40,067 nt of DNA from Candidatus Methylomirabilota bacterium (GTDB lineage Bacteria; Methylomirabilota; Methylomirabilia; Methylomirabilales; 2-02-FULL-66-22): the NCBI GenBank assembly GCA_016180655.1, contig JACPAT010000026.1:1-40067 (forward strand), read 5' to 3'. This document shows positions 1-7,123 of the stretch, one piece after another. The notes under the pieces are model-generated. The model saw nothing but the letters and a program-made list of their open reading frames with translations, ran no database searches and was not told the origin of the DNA. Both the position numbers and the translations under genes were made by a program. Numbering within the stretch: position 1 is the stretch's first letter; every line of letters begins with the position of its first letter.

Positions 1-35
1 CTCTGGCATCAGTCGTTCGGAAAGAACCATGAACC

Positions 36-91
36 GCCAAGGCGCCAACAACGCCGCAATTTCGAATTTCGAACTTCGAATTTCGAAACTG
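36..91. repeat. Short-unit interspersed repeats downstream of the first lyase gene
   Basis: This non-coding stretch begins with a ccgccaaggcgccaa-type unit and continues into tandem ttcgaatt/ttcgaact units at about 58-90. Similar AT-rich ttcgaaat units recur at 14649-14717, 29386-29447 and 30716-30787, and similar ggcgcc/ccaagg units near 9100 and 28575. The base composition contrasts sharply with the GC-rich genes around it. No ORF with coding character is seen in 1-113. The origin is unknown, and the grouping into a family rests on visual comparison. Confidence 0.55.
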
Positions 92-113
92 TCGCGGCAT
101 CATGGCGGTTCAT

Positions 114-1004
114 CTAGGCGCGGAGCAGTCCCAGGTCGCGCAGGGCCACGCGGACCGCGGCGCGTTGTCCCTCGTCCATGGGGGCAAGCGGCGGGCGCGC
201 CGGCCCGACGGGCATCCCGGCGGCCGCCATGGCCTCCTTGAGCGGGAACGGGTGGTTCCTGGTGTAGATGGCCAGGATGAGGGGCATCATCCGGTGGTGG
301 AGTTCCACGGCCTTGGCGACCTCGCCCCGCTCCACGAGGTGGAAGATGTCCAGGAACAGCGTGGGCAGGATGTTGCCGCCCGTCAGGATGGCGCCCTGCC
401 CCCCCAGGGCGAAGGTGGCCAGGGCCAGGTCGTCCTCGCCCGACAGCACGGCGAACCCGGGCCGGGCCCGCCGGATCTGCTCCGAGACGATCGCCAGGTC
501 CCGCCGGCACTCCTTGACCCCGACGATGCGGGGCAGGCGGGAAAGCTCTGTCTGGAGGGCGAGATCCATGTCAATCCCCGTCCGCCCGGGGTTGTTGTAG
601 AGCAAAATCGGCAAGGCTGTCGCGTCGTGGACGGTCCGGAAGTGGTTCAGGACCCCCGCGGGCGTGGGCAGGTTGTGGTACGGCGTGAGGAGGAGGAGCG
701 CCTGGACGCCCAGCGCCTCGAAGTCCTTTGCCGCGGCCAGCGCCTGGCCCGTATTCGGCTCGAGGATGCCGGCGATGACCGGCACCCGACCCGCGACCGC
801 ATCCACGGCCGTCCGGACCACCTGCCGGCGTTCCTCGGGCGAGAGATTCACGTACTCGCCGCTGACCCCGCCTACCAGCAGGCCGTGGATCCCCCGGTCC
901 AGTTGCCAGGCGATCCGGGTCCGCAGGGTGTCAAGGTCCAGGGCCCCGTCCTCGCAAAACGGGGTCAGCAGGGCGGTGGTGATCCCGCGCGGCACCCACG
1001 ACAT
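114..1004 (-). CDS. Dihydrodipicolinate synthase (DapA) family lyase/aldolase
   Basis: This 296-residue TIM-barrel protein belongs to the class I pyruvate-dependent aldolase family of DapA, N-acetylneuraminate lyase and KDG aldolase, and matches the usual length of about 290. The Schiff-base lysine is K164 (IVGVKE), the catalytic tyrosine is Y136 (LLYNNPGR), and R141 corresponds to the carboxylate-binding Arg of DapA. The GTTGE motif of true DapA reads GVSGE (46-50), so one of the two threonines is replaced by Val and the other by Ser. This makes a different aldehyde partner likely, and the true substrate cannot be read from sequence. The ATG at 1004 is preceded by AAGGAG at good spacing. The gene follows the M48 peptidase gene on the same strand after a palindromic repeat, so co-transcription is uncertain. 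Cytoplasmic. Confidence 0.9.
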   Translation of the reverse strand: MSWVPRGITTALLTPFCEDGALDLDTLRTRIAWQLDRGIHGLLVGGVSGEYVNLSPEERRQVVRTAVDAVAGRVPVIAGILEPNTGQALAAAKDFEALGVQALLLLTPYHNLPTPAGVLNHFRTVHDATALPILLYNNPGRTGIDMDLALQTELSRLPRIVGVKECRRDLAIVSEQIRRARPGFAVLSGEDDLALATFALGGQGAILTGGNILPTLFLDIFHLVERGEVAKAVELHHRMMPLILAIYTRNHPFPLKEAMAAAGMPVGPARPPLAPMDEGQRAAVRVALRDLGLLRA

Positions 1005-1043
1005 GACCAGCGACTCCTTGTTCCCAGGCGAACACGCCTACAT

Positions 1044-1148
1044 GCAACCGCAAATGAACGCAGATGGACGCAGATGACGATGCTTTGTTTCCCCCTGAAT
1101 CTGCGAAATCTGCGTAATCTGTGGATAAAGTAAGCCCTGGCGGTTTGC
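1044..1148. repeat. Palindromic interspersed repeat, aaccgcagat family, copy 1
   Basis: The element has inverted ends (gcaaccgc at 1044-1051 and gcggtttgc at 1140-1148). The left half holds tandem gaacgcagat-type units and the right half the complementary aatctgcg-type units. Copies with the same design lie at about 8985-9089 and 20181-20258. It fills most of the 164-bp gap between two minus-strand genes. It contains no gene, and it could fold into a long imperfect hairpin in RNA. The family assignment is by eye. Confidence 0.65.
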
Positions 1149-1168
1149 AGTTTTCTTCAGATTCCGGG

Positions 1169-2206
1169 CTACTGCTTGACGATCAGCTTCAGGCGGGAGC
1201 CGGGCGTGAGGGCGGCGTCGTCCCGGAGGCCGTTCAGGGTGGCCAGCTCGAACCGTCGGCCCTCGTCCCCCATCTCGTCCCGGGCGATGCTGCCCAGCGT
1301 GTCGCCGGCCTTCACCGTGTACACCCTGAGGCGCTGCTGATTTTTGGCCTCGCCGTATCGCAGCCGATCGAGGTGGGCCTTGTAGTTGTCGGCCTTGACC
1401 TCCAGCGCGCCTCCCTCGGCGACCAGCAGGGTCGCCATGGTGTCCGCCTTGGCGATCCGGAGGGCGGTGTCGGGGTGGGTGGCCTCGAAGCCGTGATAGG
1501 TGGACTGCCCGCGCAGGATCTCCGTGCGGCGCAGGGCCCGGAGGAACGTCACCATGCGCCGGGGATCATAGCCCGCCCGGTGGGCGTAGCGCAGGCCGAC
1601 CTCATCCGCCTCCAGCTCGTAGTCGCGCCCGTAGCCCAGCAGCATGTAATTGGTCACGTGGCTGGAGATCATGACGAGGCCGGTGGCGGCGGCACCCGAG
1701 CCGCTGGCCGCGGCCGCCCCCACGCCAAGGAGGGTGGCCAACTGGGCGCCGAAGGCCTTGGTGAGCAGCTTGGCGGCGTGACGCGAGTTGACGTGGGTCA
1801 TCTCGTGGCCGAGGATGCCGGCGAGCTGCGCCTCGTCGTTCAGCTCCGCCAGCATCCCCCGGGTGAGGTAGATGAAGCCGCCCGGCAGCGCCATGGCGTT
1901 GATGGCGGCCTGGTCCACCACCTTGAACTGGAAGCTGAACCGGGTGTCGGACGTGGCCGCCACCCGCTGGCCGATCTGGGCGATGTAGTTCTGGAGATCG
2001 GGGCCGTCGTAGTAGCCGAATCGCTTGAGGATCTCGGGATCGGCCTCGCGACCGATCTTCACATCGCCCGCCTCGTCCATGATGGTGTAGGCTTGGCCGG
2101 CGCGGGGCAGGAGGCCGGCGGCCAGGGAGGCCTGCCCCAGCGCGAGGAGAAACTGGCGGCGGCTCCAACCTCCGGAGCCGGTGGCACAGGTTGCACACCA
2201 CTGCAT
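1169..2206 (-). CDS. M48-family zinc metalloprotease with Tat signal and C-terminal LysM domain
   Basis: This 345-residue protein has a zinc-peptidase HEMTH motif (H134, E135, H138) and a downstream ELEADEVG segment that supplies the third ligand, as in M48 (BepA/HtpX-like) peptidases. The N-terminus reads SRRQFLLALG before a hydrophobic stretch, a twin-arginine signal, so export of a folded enzyme to the periplasm is likely. The last 50 or so residues (VYTVKAGDTLGSIA onward) form a LysM domain, suggesting peptidoglycan binding. The likely role is cell-envelope quality control. The ATG at 2206 is chosen because AGGTGAGG lies just upstream; a GTG at 2215 is the alternative. The TPR gene ends 28 bp upstream, so the two probably form an operon; BepA itself pairs a peptidase with TPRs in one chain. 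Confidence 0.9.
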   Translation of the reverse strand: MQWCATCATGSGGWSRRQFLLALGQASLAAGLLPRAGQAYTIMDEAGDVKIGREADPEILKRFGYYDGPDLQNYIAQIGQRVAATSDTRFSFQFKVVDQAAINAMALPGGFIYLTRGMLAELNDEAQLAGILGHEMTHVNSRHAAKLLTKAFGAQLATLLGVGAAAASGSGAAATGLVMISSHVTNYMLLGYGRDYELEADEVGLRYAHRAGYDPRRMVTFLRALRRTEILRGQSTYHGFEATHPDTALRIAKADTMATLLVAEGGALEVKADNYKAHLDRLRYGEAKNQQRLRVYTVKAGDTLGSIARDEMGDEGRRFELATLNGLRDDAALTPGSRLKLIVKQ

Positions 2207-2234
2207 GATCCTCACCTGCCCTCGCCGGGACCGC

Positions 2235-2642
2235 TCACTGGCGCAGTCGCGCCTCCACGGCCCGGATGTTCTGCTTGGCCTTGGCGGCCAGGTCCCCCTG
2301 GGGGCTGTATTTCAGGTAGAGTTTGTACTCGGCCAGGGCCTTCCGGTAGAGCGTTCGGTCATCCGTCCCCAGCTTGGCCTTGGTGTGGTAGGAGAGCGCG
2401 AGGTTGTAGTGCGCCTCGGCGTAATCCGACTTCAACTTGACGGCCTGCTCGTATTCGGCGATCGCCTGGTCCAGGGATTCGAAGACCCGCTCGTGGTACA
2501 TGACGCCCAGTTCGTAATGGGCCTCCGCCTGCATCCGGCGATCCGGGGCCTTGGCCCCATCCGGCGCCTGGGCGGCAAGCGCTGAGGTCACGAGCGCCGC
2601 CGCGGCGAGCCCCCCGGCCAGCCAGGTTCCCCACTTCCTCAC
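2235..2642 (-). CDS. Exported TPR-repeat protein
   Basis: This 135-residue protein has a cleavable signal peptide (basic start MRKW, hydrophobic core, cleavage near ALAAQA). Two tetratricopeptide-like helical repeats follow: HYELGVMYHE through AIAEYEQAVKL, and AEAHYNLALSYH through ALAEYKLYLKY. TPRs mediate protein-protein contacts, and this one would act in the periplasm. The start is a GTG at 2642 preceded by AGGAGGA. The M48 peptidase begins 28 bp downstream on the same strand, so the pair may work together as peptidase and adaptor. That partnership is inferred from gene order only. Confidence 0.85.
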   Translation of the reverse strand: MRKWGTWLAGGLAAAALVTSALAAQAPDGAKAPDRRMQAEAHYELGVMYHERVFESLDQAIAEYEQAVKLKSDYAEAHYNLALSYHTKAKLGTDDRTLYRKALAEYKLYLKYSPQGDLAAKAKQNIRAVEARLRQ

Positions 2643-2702
2643 CGTCCGCGTCCTCCTCTTTGCTGTCGCCTTCTCCGGGTTTCTCTCGGTTTCGTGTGGG
2701 CG

Positions 2703-2719
2703 GGTGAGCCTCGCTCACC
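2703..2719. other. Short perfect hairpin between tRNA-Thr and the TPR gene
   Basis: Seven-bp arms ggtgagc and gctcacc surround a 3-nt loop. It lies about 30 bp downstream of the tRNA 3' end on the minus strand and upstream of the TPR gene. It could end the tRNA transcript or sit in the TPR leader. No T-run follows the stem in the minus direction, so a classical intrinsic terminator is not supported. Confidence 0.35.
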
Positions 2720-2749
2720 GGGCCGTCCCGGTGTGGTGGGAAAACGTGC

Positions 2750-2825
2750 TGGAGCCGGCGCTCGGACTTGAACCGAGGACCTGCGGTTTACGAAACCGCT
2801 GCTCTGCCAACTGAGCTACGCCGGC
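2750..2825 (-). tRNA. tRNA-Thr (anticodon CGT)
   Basis: Read on the minus strand, the sequence folds into a complete cloverleaf. The acceptor stem GCCGGCG pairs with CGCCGGC, the D-arm is GCTC...GAGC, the anticodon stem is GCGGT/ACCGC with loop TTCGTAA, and the T-arm is CTCGG-TTCAAGT-CCGAG. The anticodon CGT (plus-strand positions 2790-2792) reads threonine ACG codons. The discriminator base is at 2753 and the CCA end is encoded at 2750-2752. A promoter with good spacing lies directly upstream. Confidence 0.97.
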
Positions 2826-2835
2826 GCTCGGGCGT

Positions 2836-2864
2836 AGTCTAGTCAACTGACCGGGGGATGGCAA
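2836..2864 (-). promoter_or_regulatory. Sigma-70-type promoter of tRNA-Thr
   Basis: On the minus strand TTGCCA and TAGACT are separated by exactly 17 bp, and the -10 box ends 10 bp before the mature tRNA 5' end. The fit to consensus and the spacing to a certain RNA gene make this one of the best-supported promoters in the window. Confidence 0.7.
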
Positions 2865-2924
2865 GCCATTTCAGGGCCTGTCCTGATCGGATGACCGGGC
2901 CGGGCCCGATGGGGGCGCCGGCTA

Positions 2925-2953
2925 TTGACCCCGCCCCCAGGCGGGGATAAGCT
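2925..2953 (+). promoter_or_regulatory. Possible promoter of the nitrilase gene, with an overlapping inverted repeat
   Basis: TTGACC at 2925-2930 is followed after 17 bp by TAAGCT, 34 bp before the start codon at 2988. The spacer is almost entirely an inverted repeat (ccccgcc and ggcgggg around a short loop), which could be an operator. The -10 match is weak. Confidence 0.4.
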
Positions 2954-2987
2954 GTCATTCCACACCGCTGATGGGGAGGAGGCTGCC

Positions 2988-4076
2988 ATGCAGGAGCGGG
3001 TACGGGTCGGCGCGGCGCAGGTGGCGCCGCACTTCTTCGACAAGCGCAAGACGCTGGAGAAGACCGTGCGATTCATCGAGGAGGGCGGGCGGCTGGGCCT
3101 CGACCTCCTGGTCTTTCCCGAGACCTACTTCGCCGCCTACCCGTATTGGCGGGGGGCGGTGTCGGTCCGCCGGTCCACGGAACTCGTCGTGGAGATGCAG
3201 CGGCACGCCATCCGGGCGGATGGGGAGGAGGCGGCCGTCATCGCCGATGCGGCGCGACGCGCCCGGGTCCACTGCGTCGTCGGCTGCAACGAGCTGGACG
3301 ACCGCCCGGGGAGCCTGACCTTGTACAACACCCTGCTCTTCGTGGGGCGGGGCGGGACGATCCTGGGCCGCCACCGCAAGCTCATGCCCACCCACTCGGA
3401 ACGGGTGTACTGGGGGATGGGGGATGCCGCCGACATCCGGGTCTTCGACCTGGACATCGGGGTCGTGGGCGGCCTCATCTGTTACGAGCACCACATGACG
3501 CTCCTCCGGGCGGCCATGGCCATCAAGGGGGAGGAGATCCATTGCGCGGTCTGGCCCGGCTGGTGGAAGGTGGACAGGCACCTGGGGGGAAAGAGCCCGG
3601 AGCCGGCGGCGGAGACCTGCGACATCGAGCCGGCCATCCGCGAGTACGCCATCGAGAACCAGGCCTTCGTGGTCAGCTCGAGCTGGTTCCTGCGGCCGGA
3701 CGACGTGCCGGCCGACCTCCGGGACGAGATGCGCTACAACCTGGCCGTGGGGGGCAGTTGCATCGTGAACCCGGCCGGGCTGTTCCTGGCGGGCCCCGTC
3801 TTCAACGAGGAGACCATCGTCTGGACGGAGATCGCCGCCGAGGAGCGGCGGCTGGCCAAGGCGTACTTCGATTGCCTGGGGCACTACGCGCGGTTCGACC
3901 TGCTGTCCCTGAACATCCGGGAGGAGGCGTGGTCGCCGAGCGGCCCCCGCGCACTGATGCCAGAGGCGGGGGAGCCCCGACGCGACCCGGACCTCCGGCG
4001 GGTGGCCTCCCGGTACGGGGTGCAGGTCGAGGACCTGGAGGCCTATCTCGCCCGTAGGGCGGACCGTGCAGACTAG
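2988..4076 (+). CDS. Nitrilase (carbon-nitrogen hydrolase superfamily)
   Basis: This 362-residue cytoplasmic enzyme has the Glu-Lys-Cys triad of nitrilases: E45 in VFPETYF, K131 in HRKLMPTHSER and C165 in GGLICYEHHM. The context after the cysteine and the length of about 360 fit true nitrilases (nitrile to carboxylic acid plus ammonia, EC 3.5.5.1) better than amidases or ureidopropionases; a cyanide-hydratase-like activity is a less likely alternative. Substrate class (aliphatic or aryl) cannot be read. The ATG at 2988 is chosen over an in-frame codon at 2925 because GGGGAGGAGG lies 5 bp upstream and the family fold begins at VRVGAAQ. The next gene overlaps its end by 11 bp. Confidence 0.92.
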   Translation: MQERVRVGAAQVAPHFFDKRKTLEKTVRFIEEGGRLGLDLLVFPETYFAAYPYWRGAVSVRRSTELVVEMQRHAIRADGEEAAVIADAARRARVHCVVGCNELDDRPGSLTLYNTLLFVGRGGTILGRHRKLMPTHSERVYWGMGDAADIRVFDLDIGVVGGLICYEHHMTLLRAAMAIKGEEIHCAVWPGWWKVDRHLGGKSPEPAAETCDIEPAIREYAIENQAFVVSSSWFLRPDDVPADLRDEMRYNLAVGGSCIVNPAGLFLAGPVFNEETIVWTEIAAEERRLAKAYFDCLGHYARFDLLSLNIREEAWSPSGPRALMPEAGEPRRDPDLRRVASRYGVQVEDLEAYLARRADRAD

Positions 4077-4326
4077 GCCGCTGATGCGGGAGGCCGCCAG
4101 GCTCCGGCGCTGGATCGGGGTCGCTGTCCTCCTGATAGCGGTGGGGATCGCCTGGGTGGTGATCCCTCGCCTGGGATCGGGGGCGCGTTCGCCCGTCGCC
4201 ATCGTCCTGGTGTGCGGGGTGGCGGTCCTCGTCATGAAGCTGGTGGAGCGGCAGGTCCACCAGTGGTTCCGGCGCTGGGCGGAGCGACAGGCAGCCCGCA
4301 CGGGCGGACGCGGAGCAAAGCCTTAG
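4066..4326 (+). CDS. Small two-TM membrane protein of unknown function
   Basis: This 86-residue protein has two predicted transmembrane segments (about residues 16-34 and 43-60) and an Arg-rich C-terminal tail. No family is recognised. The GTG start at 4066 overlaps the nitrilase stop codon by 11 bp, with a weak GGGCGG ahead of it; an ATG at 4084 is an equally possible start. The overlap suggests translational coupling to the nitrilase, but there is no functional evidence for a link. Confidence 0.6.
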   Translation: MQTRPLMREAARLRRWIGVAVLLIAVGIAWVVIPRLGSGARSPVAIVLVCGVAVLVMKLVERQVHQWFRRWAERQAARTGGRGAKP

Positions 4327-4408
4327 CGCACCTCATTCCAGCGATGCCTCCCTGGCGCATCGCGGATGTGACCCCCGCTTTCCGTATTTCCATTCCGCAT
4401 TCCGCAAC

Positions 4409-4468
4409 CCTGCCTGCGCCGCGGCCTGCCTGTGCGTTGCCGCACGCAGACAGGGCGCGGCAGGCAGG
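4409..4468. repeat. Imperfect GC-rich inverted repeat before the macro-domain gene
   Basis: Two roughly 28-nt arms built from cctgcc/tgcgcc/gtgcg blocks face each other around a ttgc centre and would form a long interrupted hairpin. A short run of degenerate attccgcattccgc units precedes it at about 4380-4406. The 172-bp gap otherwise holds only the macro gene's ribosome binding site. The structure resembles a REP-type palindrome. No terminator T-run is present. Confidence 0.45.
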
Positions 4469-4498
4469 CGCGCTCCGAAATGTGGTGGGAGGCAGGTC

Positions 4499-5056
4499 AT
4501 GCGTAAGGTGCAACTCGGCGCATCGGTTCTGGAACTCGTCGAGGGGGACATCACCCAGCAGGACACCGAGGCCATCGTCAACGCGGCCAACACCAGCCTG
4601 CTGGGTGGGGGTGGGGTGGATGGGGCGATTCACCGGGCCGGCGGGCCGCAGATCCTGGAGGAATGCAGGAAGATCGGCGGCTGTCCCACGGGCGAGGCGC
4701 GGATCACGACGGGAGGCCGGCTGCGGGCCCGGTGGGTGATCCACACCGTGGGCCCGGTCTACCGCGACGGGAAGCACGGGGAGGCGGAGCTGCTGGCCAG
4801 TGCGTACCGGAACAGCCTGCGCCTCGCCTCGGAGCAAGGCATCCAGAGCCTGGCCTTTCCCTCCATCAGCACCGGGGCCTATGGCTATCCCATGGCCGAC
4901 GCCGCCCGCATCGCGCTGCGCACCGCCATCGAGTACCTGAAGGACCATCCAGAGGTCACGCGGGTGCGATTCGTGCTGTTCGGGTCAGCGGCGCTCCGAG
5001 CCTACGAGACGGTCCTGGACGAACTGCTCCCGCCTGAAGGCCGGAGGCCAGCCTGA
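4499..5056 (+). CDS. Macro-domain protein, probable O-acetyl-ADP-ribose deacetylase
   Basis: This 185-residue protein spans a single macro domain. EGDITQQDTEAIVNAAN (15-31) carries the adenine-contacting Asp and the NAAN signature. LLGGGGVDGAIHRAGG (34-49) is the GGGVDxAIH loop that binds the distal ribose and phosphates, and STGAYGYP is the second phosphate loop. These match the MacroD/YmdB type that removes acetyl or ADP-ribosyl groups from ADP-ribose derivatives or proteins. Cytoplasmic. The ATG at 4499 follows GTGGGAGG. It is convergent with the tctCBA operon, and the two are separated by a perfect hairpin. Confidence 0.93.
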   Translation: MRKVQLGASVLELVEGDITQQDTEAIVNAANTSLLGGGGVDGAIHRAGGPQILEECRKIGGCPTGEARITTGGRLRARWVIHTVGPVYRDGKHGEAELLASAYRNSLRLASEQGIQSLAFPSISTGAYGYPMADAARIALRTAIEYLKDHPEVTRVRFVLFGSAALRAYETVLDELLPPEGRRPA

Positions 5057-5082
5057 TCCTCACGTAGCTGCCTCACTCATCT

Positions 5083-5128
5083 TCAAAAGTGTAAGGCCTG
5101 ACCCTGGGGTCAGGCCTTACACTTTTGA
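5083..5128. repeat. Perfect 22-bp-arm palindrome, REP-like and bidirectional terminator-like
   Basis: The left arm (5083-5104) and right arm (5107-5128) are perfectly complementary over 22 bp around a 2-nt centre. The outer parts read tcaaaagtg and cacttttga, so both strands end the stem in a run of T. It lies between the convergent macro-domain and tctA genes and should stop transcription in both directions. Palindromes with a gtaaggcctgacccc-type core are common as scattered REP-like elements mobilised by Y1 (RAYT) transposases. No such transposase is in this window, so that link is inference. Confidence 0.75.
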
Positions 5129-5135
5129 TACTCGG

Positions 5136-6638
5136 TCAGGCGCGGGAGGGGGCCCGGCTGAACCGGCGGAACAGGATGGGGTAGACGGGAGTCAGCCAGG
5201 TGAGGATGGTGAGGACCGCCAGGATGGCTGCCGTCGGGCGCGTGAAGAACTGCGTGAGGTCCCACTCACTCTTGATCATGCTCACCATGAAGTTCTGCTC
5301 GACGATGGGGCCCAGGACCATCCCCAGGACGATGGGGGCCACGGGGATGCCGTTGGCCTCGAAGAAGTAGCCCAGGATCCCCATGGCCAGCATGGTCCCG
5401 ACGTCGAACAGACTGTTGTTGATGGCGAAGGAGCCCACGATGCAGAACATCAGGATGGCCGACATGAGAATATTGCGCGGTACCCGCAGCATGGTGCTGC
5501 TGACCTTGATGGCCAGATAGCCGAAGGGAACCATCAGGATGTTGGCGATGATGAAGGACACATAGACCGCATAGACGAGCTGGGGCTGTTCCTGGAAGAT
5601 CATGGGACCGGGCCGCAAGCCCTTCATATAGAGGACGCCGATGACGATAGCCGTGATGGAGTCGCCGGGGATCCCGAAGACCAGGGCAGGAACCCAGTCC
5701 CCCGCCAGGCAGGAATTGTTGGCGGTCCCGGCGTCCACGATGGACTCGATGGAGCCCTTGCCGAACTTCTCCGGCTCCTTGGAGAACCGCCGGGAAACGG
5801 CGTAGGCGATCCAGGCGGCGATGTCGGCGCCCGCGCCCGGCAGGACCCCGATGAACGTGCCCAGGAGTCCCGATCGGCCGATGTTGACCTTGTACTTCCA
5901 CAGCGTTTCGGCCACGCCGCGAAAGATGTTCTCGGCCTTGACGGCCGTGATCGGAAACTTCAGGTGGGCGCTGGCCATGTTTCGCAGGATCTCGGAGACA
6001 CCGAAGAGGCCGATCATGGCGGGGATGAAGTCCACGCCGTTCAAGAGCTCGGTGATGCCGAAGGTGAAGCGGGGGTACCCCAGGGTGATATCAACCCCCA
6101 CCGTGGAAAAGAACAGCCCCACCAAGAGGGCCAGGCCGGCCTTGAGGGGGGAGATGCTGGCGATCATCACCGTGGCGGAGAGCCCCAGGGCCGCCAGCCA
6201 GAAGTACTCGAAGGACGTGAACGTGAGCGCCACCTCGGCCAGCAGGGGGGCGGCCGTCATCAGGATCACTGCCCCCATCAGGCCACCCATGGCCGACGTG
6301 ATGACATCCACTCCCAGGACCAGCTCCGCCTTCCCCTGCTTCGTCAGCTCGTAGGAGTCATCGGTGTAGGCGGCGGACGAGGGCGTCCCCGGGATGCGCA
6401 CCAGCGCCGCCGGGATGTCGCCGGCGAAGATGGCCATGGCCGACATGGTCACGATGGAGACCAGGGCCGCCAGCGGCTCCATGAAAAAGGTGAAAGGCAC
6501 CAGCAGGGCCGCGGCCATGGTGGCGGTCAGGCCCGGGACGGCGCCGACGAACAGCCCGAAGATGCTGCAGAGGGTAATGGTCAGCAAGAGCTTCCAACTG
6601 GTGAGCATGACCAGGGCGGCCTGGATGTTCTCGATCAT
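5136..6638 (-). CDS. tctA: Tripartite tricarboxylate transporter large permease TctA
   Basis: This roughly 500-residue polytopic inner-membrane protein (DUF112/TctA family) has about ten to twelve hydrophobic segments. It shows the family's conserved VGAVPGLTATM near the N-terminus and the VLPGAGADIAAWIAY and FGIPGDSITAIVIGVL loops, the Gly/Pro-rich motifs thought to form the transport path. Together with TctB and TctC it imports a small carboxylate using an ion gradient. The ATG at 6638 (MIENIQAALV) lies 4 bp after the tctB stop and is chosen over an upstream in-frame start that would overlap tctB. It is the last gene of the operon, followed by the 5083-5128 hairpin. Confidence 0.95.
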   Translation of the reverse strand: MIENIQAALVMLTSWKLLLTITLCSIFGLFVGAVPGLTATMAAALLVPFTFFMEPLAALVSIVTMSAMAIFAGDIPAALVRIPGTPSSAAYTDDSYELTKQGKAELVLGVDVITSAMGGLMGAVILMTAAPLLAEVALTFTSFEYFWLAALGLSATVMIASISPLKAGLALLVGLFFSTVGVDITLGYPRFTFGITELLNGVDFIPAMIGLFGVSEILRNMASAHLKFPITAVKAENIFRGVAETLWKYKVNIGRSGLLGTFIGVLPGAGADIAAWIAYAVSRRFSKEPEKFGKGSIESIVDAGTANNSCLAGDWVPALVFGIPGDSITAIVIGVLYMKGLRPGPMIFQEQPQLVYAVYVSFIIANILMVPFGYLAIKVSSTMLRVPRNILMSAILMFCIVGSFAINNSLFDVGTMLAMGILGYFFEANGIPVAPIVLGMVLGPIVEQNFMVSMIKSEWDLTQFFTRPTAAILAVLTILTWLTPVYPILFRRFSRAPSRA

Positions 6639-6642
6639 CGCC

Positions 6643-7104
6643 TTACCACCAGAGGATGCCCAGGGGCAGCGGCACACGCAAGACCTTGGCGAAGAGGAAG
6701 TGGACCAAGGTGTTGAAGACGATGGCCACCACGGCCGCCTTCACGGGGCGGACCTGAAGCCGCCACATCAGGGTGAAGATGACCAGGGCCCCCATGATGA
6801 GGAAACCCAGATGTTCCACGAGGAAGATGTAGGCGAGCACCCCCGCCAGGACAACCAGGGCGTTGATGAAGGCGGGGTTCTTGTGGAGGCGGAGCCAGGC
6901 GACCTCGTCGGTCACGTCACGCGCCCGCAGGCCCAGGAGGCTCACCAGGCCCCCGAAGACGGCCATCAGGCCGCCGAGGATCCGGGGGAAGAGGGACGGT
7001 CCCGGATGCCCGGCCTCCAGGGTGGGGTAGTTGAGGGTCCCGGCGAAAATAAGGGCGCCGGCTGCGACGAAGCCGGCGCCCACCACGGTGTCGCTGATCT
7101 TCAT
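6643..7104 (-). CDS. tctB: Tripartite tricarboxylate transporter small permease TctB
   Basis: This 153-residue membrane protein has four hydrophobic segments (about 7-25, 40-60, 80-110 and 118-145), the usual topology and size of TctB. The family is poorly conserved, so position between tctC and tctA is the main support. The FPRILGGLMAVFGGL segment matches the FPxxxxxxLxxxG pattern typical of TctB. It starts 19 bp after tctC and ends 4 bp before tctA, so the three genes are one transcript. Confidence 0.9.
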   Translation of the reverse strand: MKISDTVVGAGFVAAGALIFAGTLNYPTLEAGHPGPSLFPRILGGLMAVFGGLVSLLGLRARDVTDEVAWLRLHKNPAFINALVVLAGVLAYIFLVEHLGFLIMGALVIFTLMWRLQVRPVKAAVVAIVFNTLVHFLFAKVLRVPLPLGILWW

Positions 7105-7123
7105 GTCCGGAGCCGCGGAAACC

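Noticed and set aside
1121-2440. A 439-codon plus-strand open frame
   Set aside because: It is antisense to the M48 peptidase and TPR genes, whose motifs are convincing.
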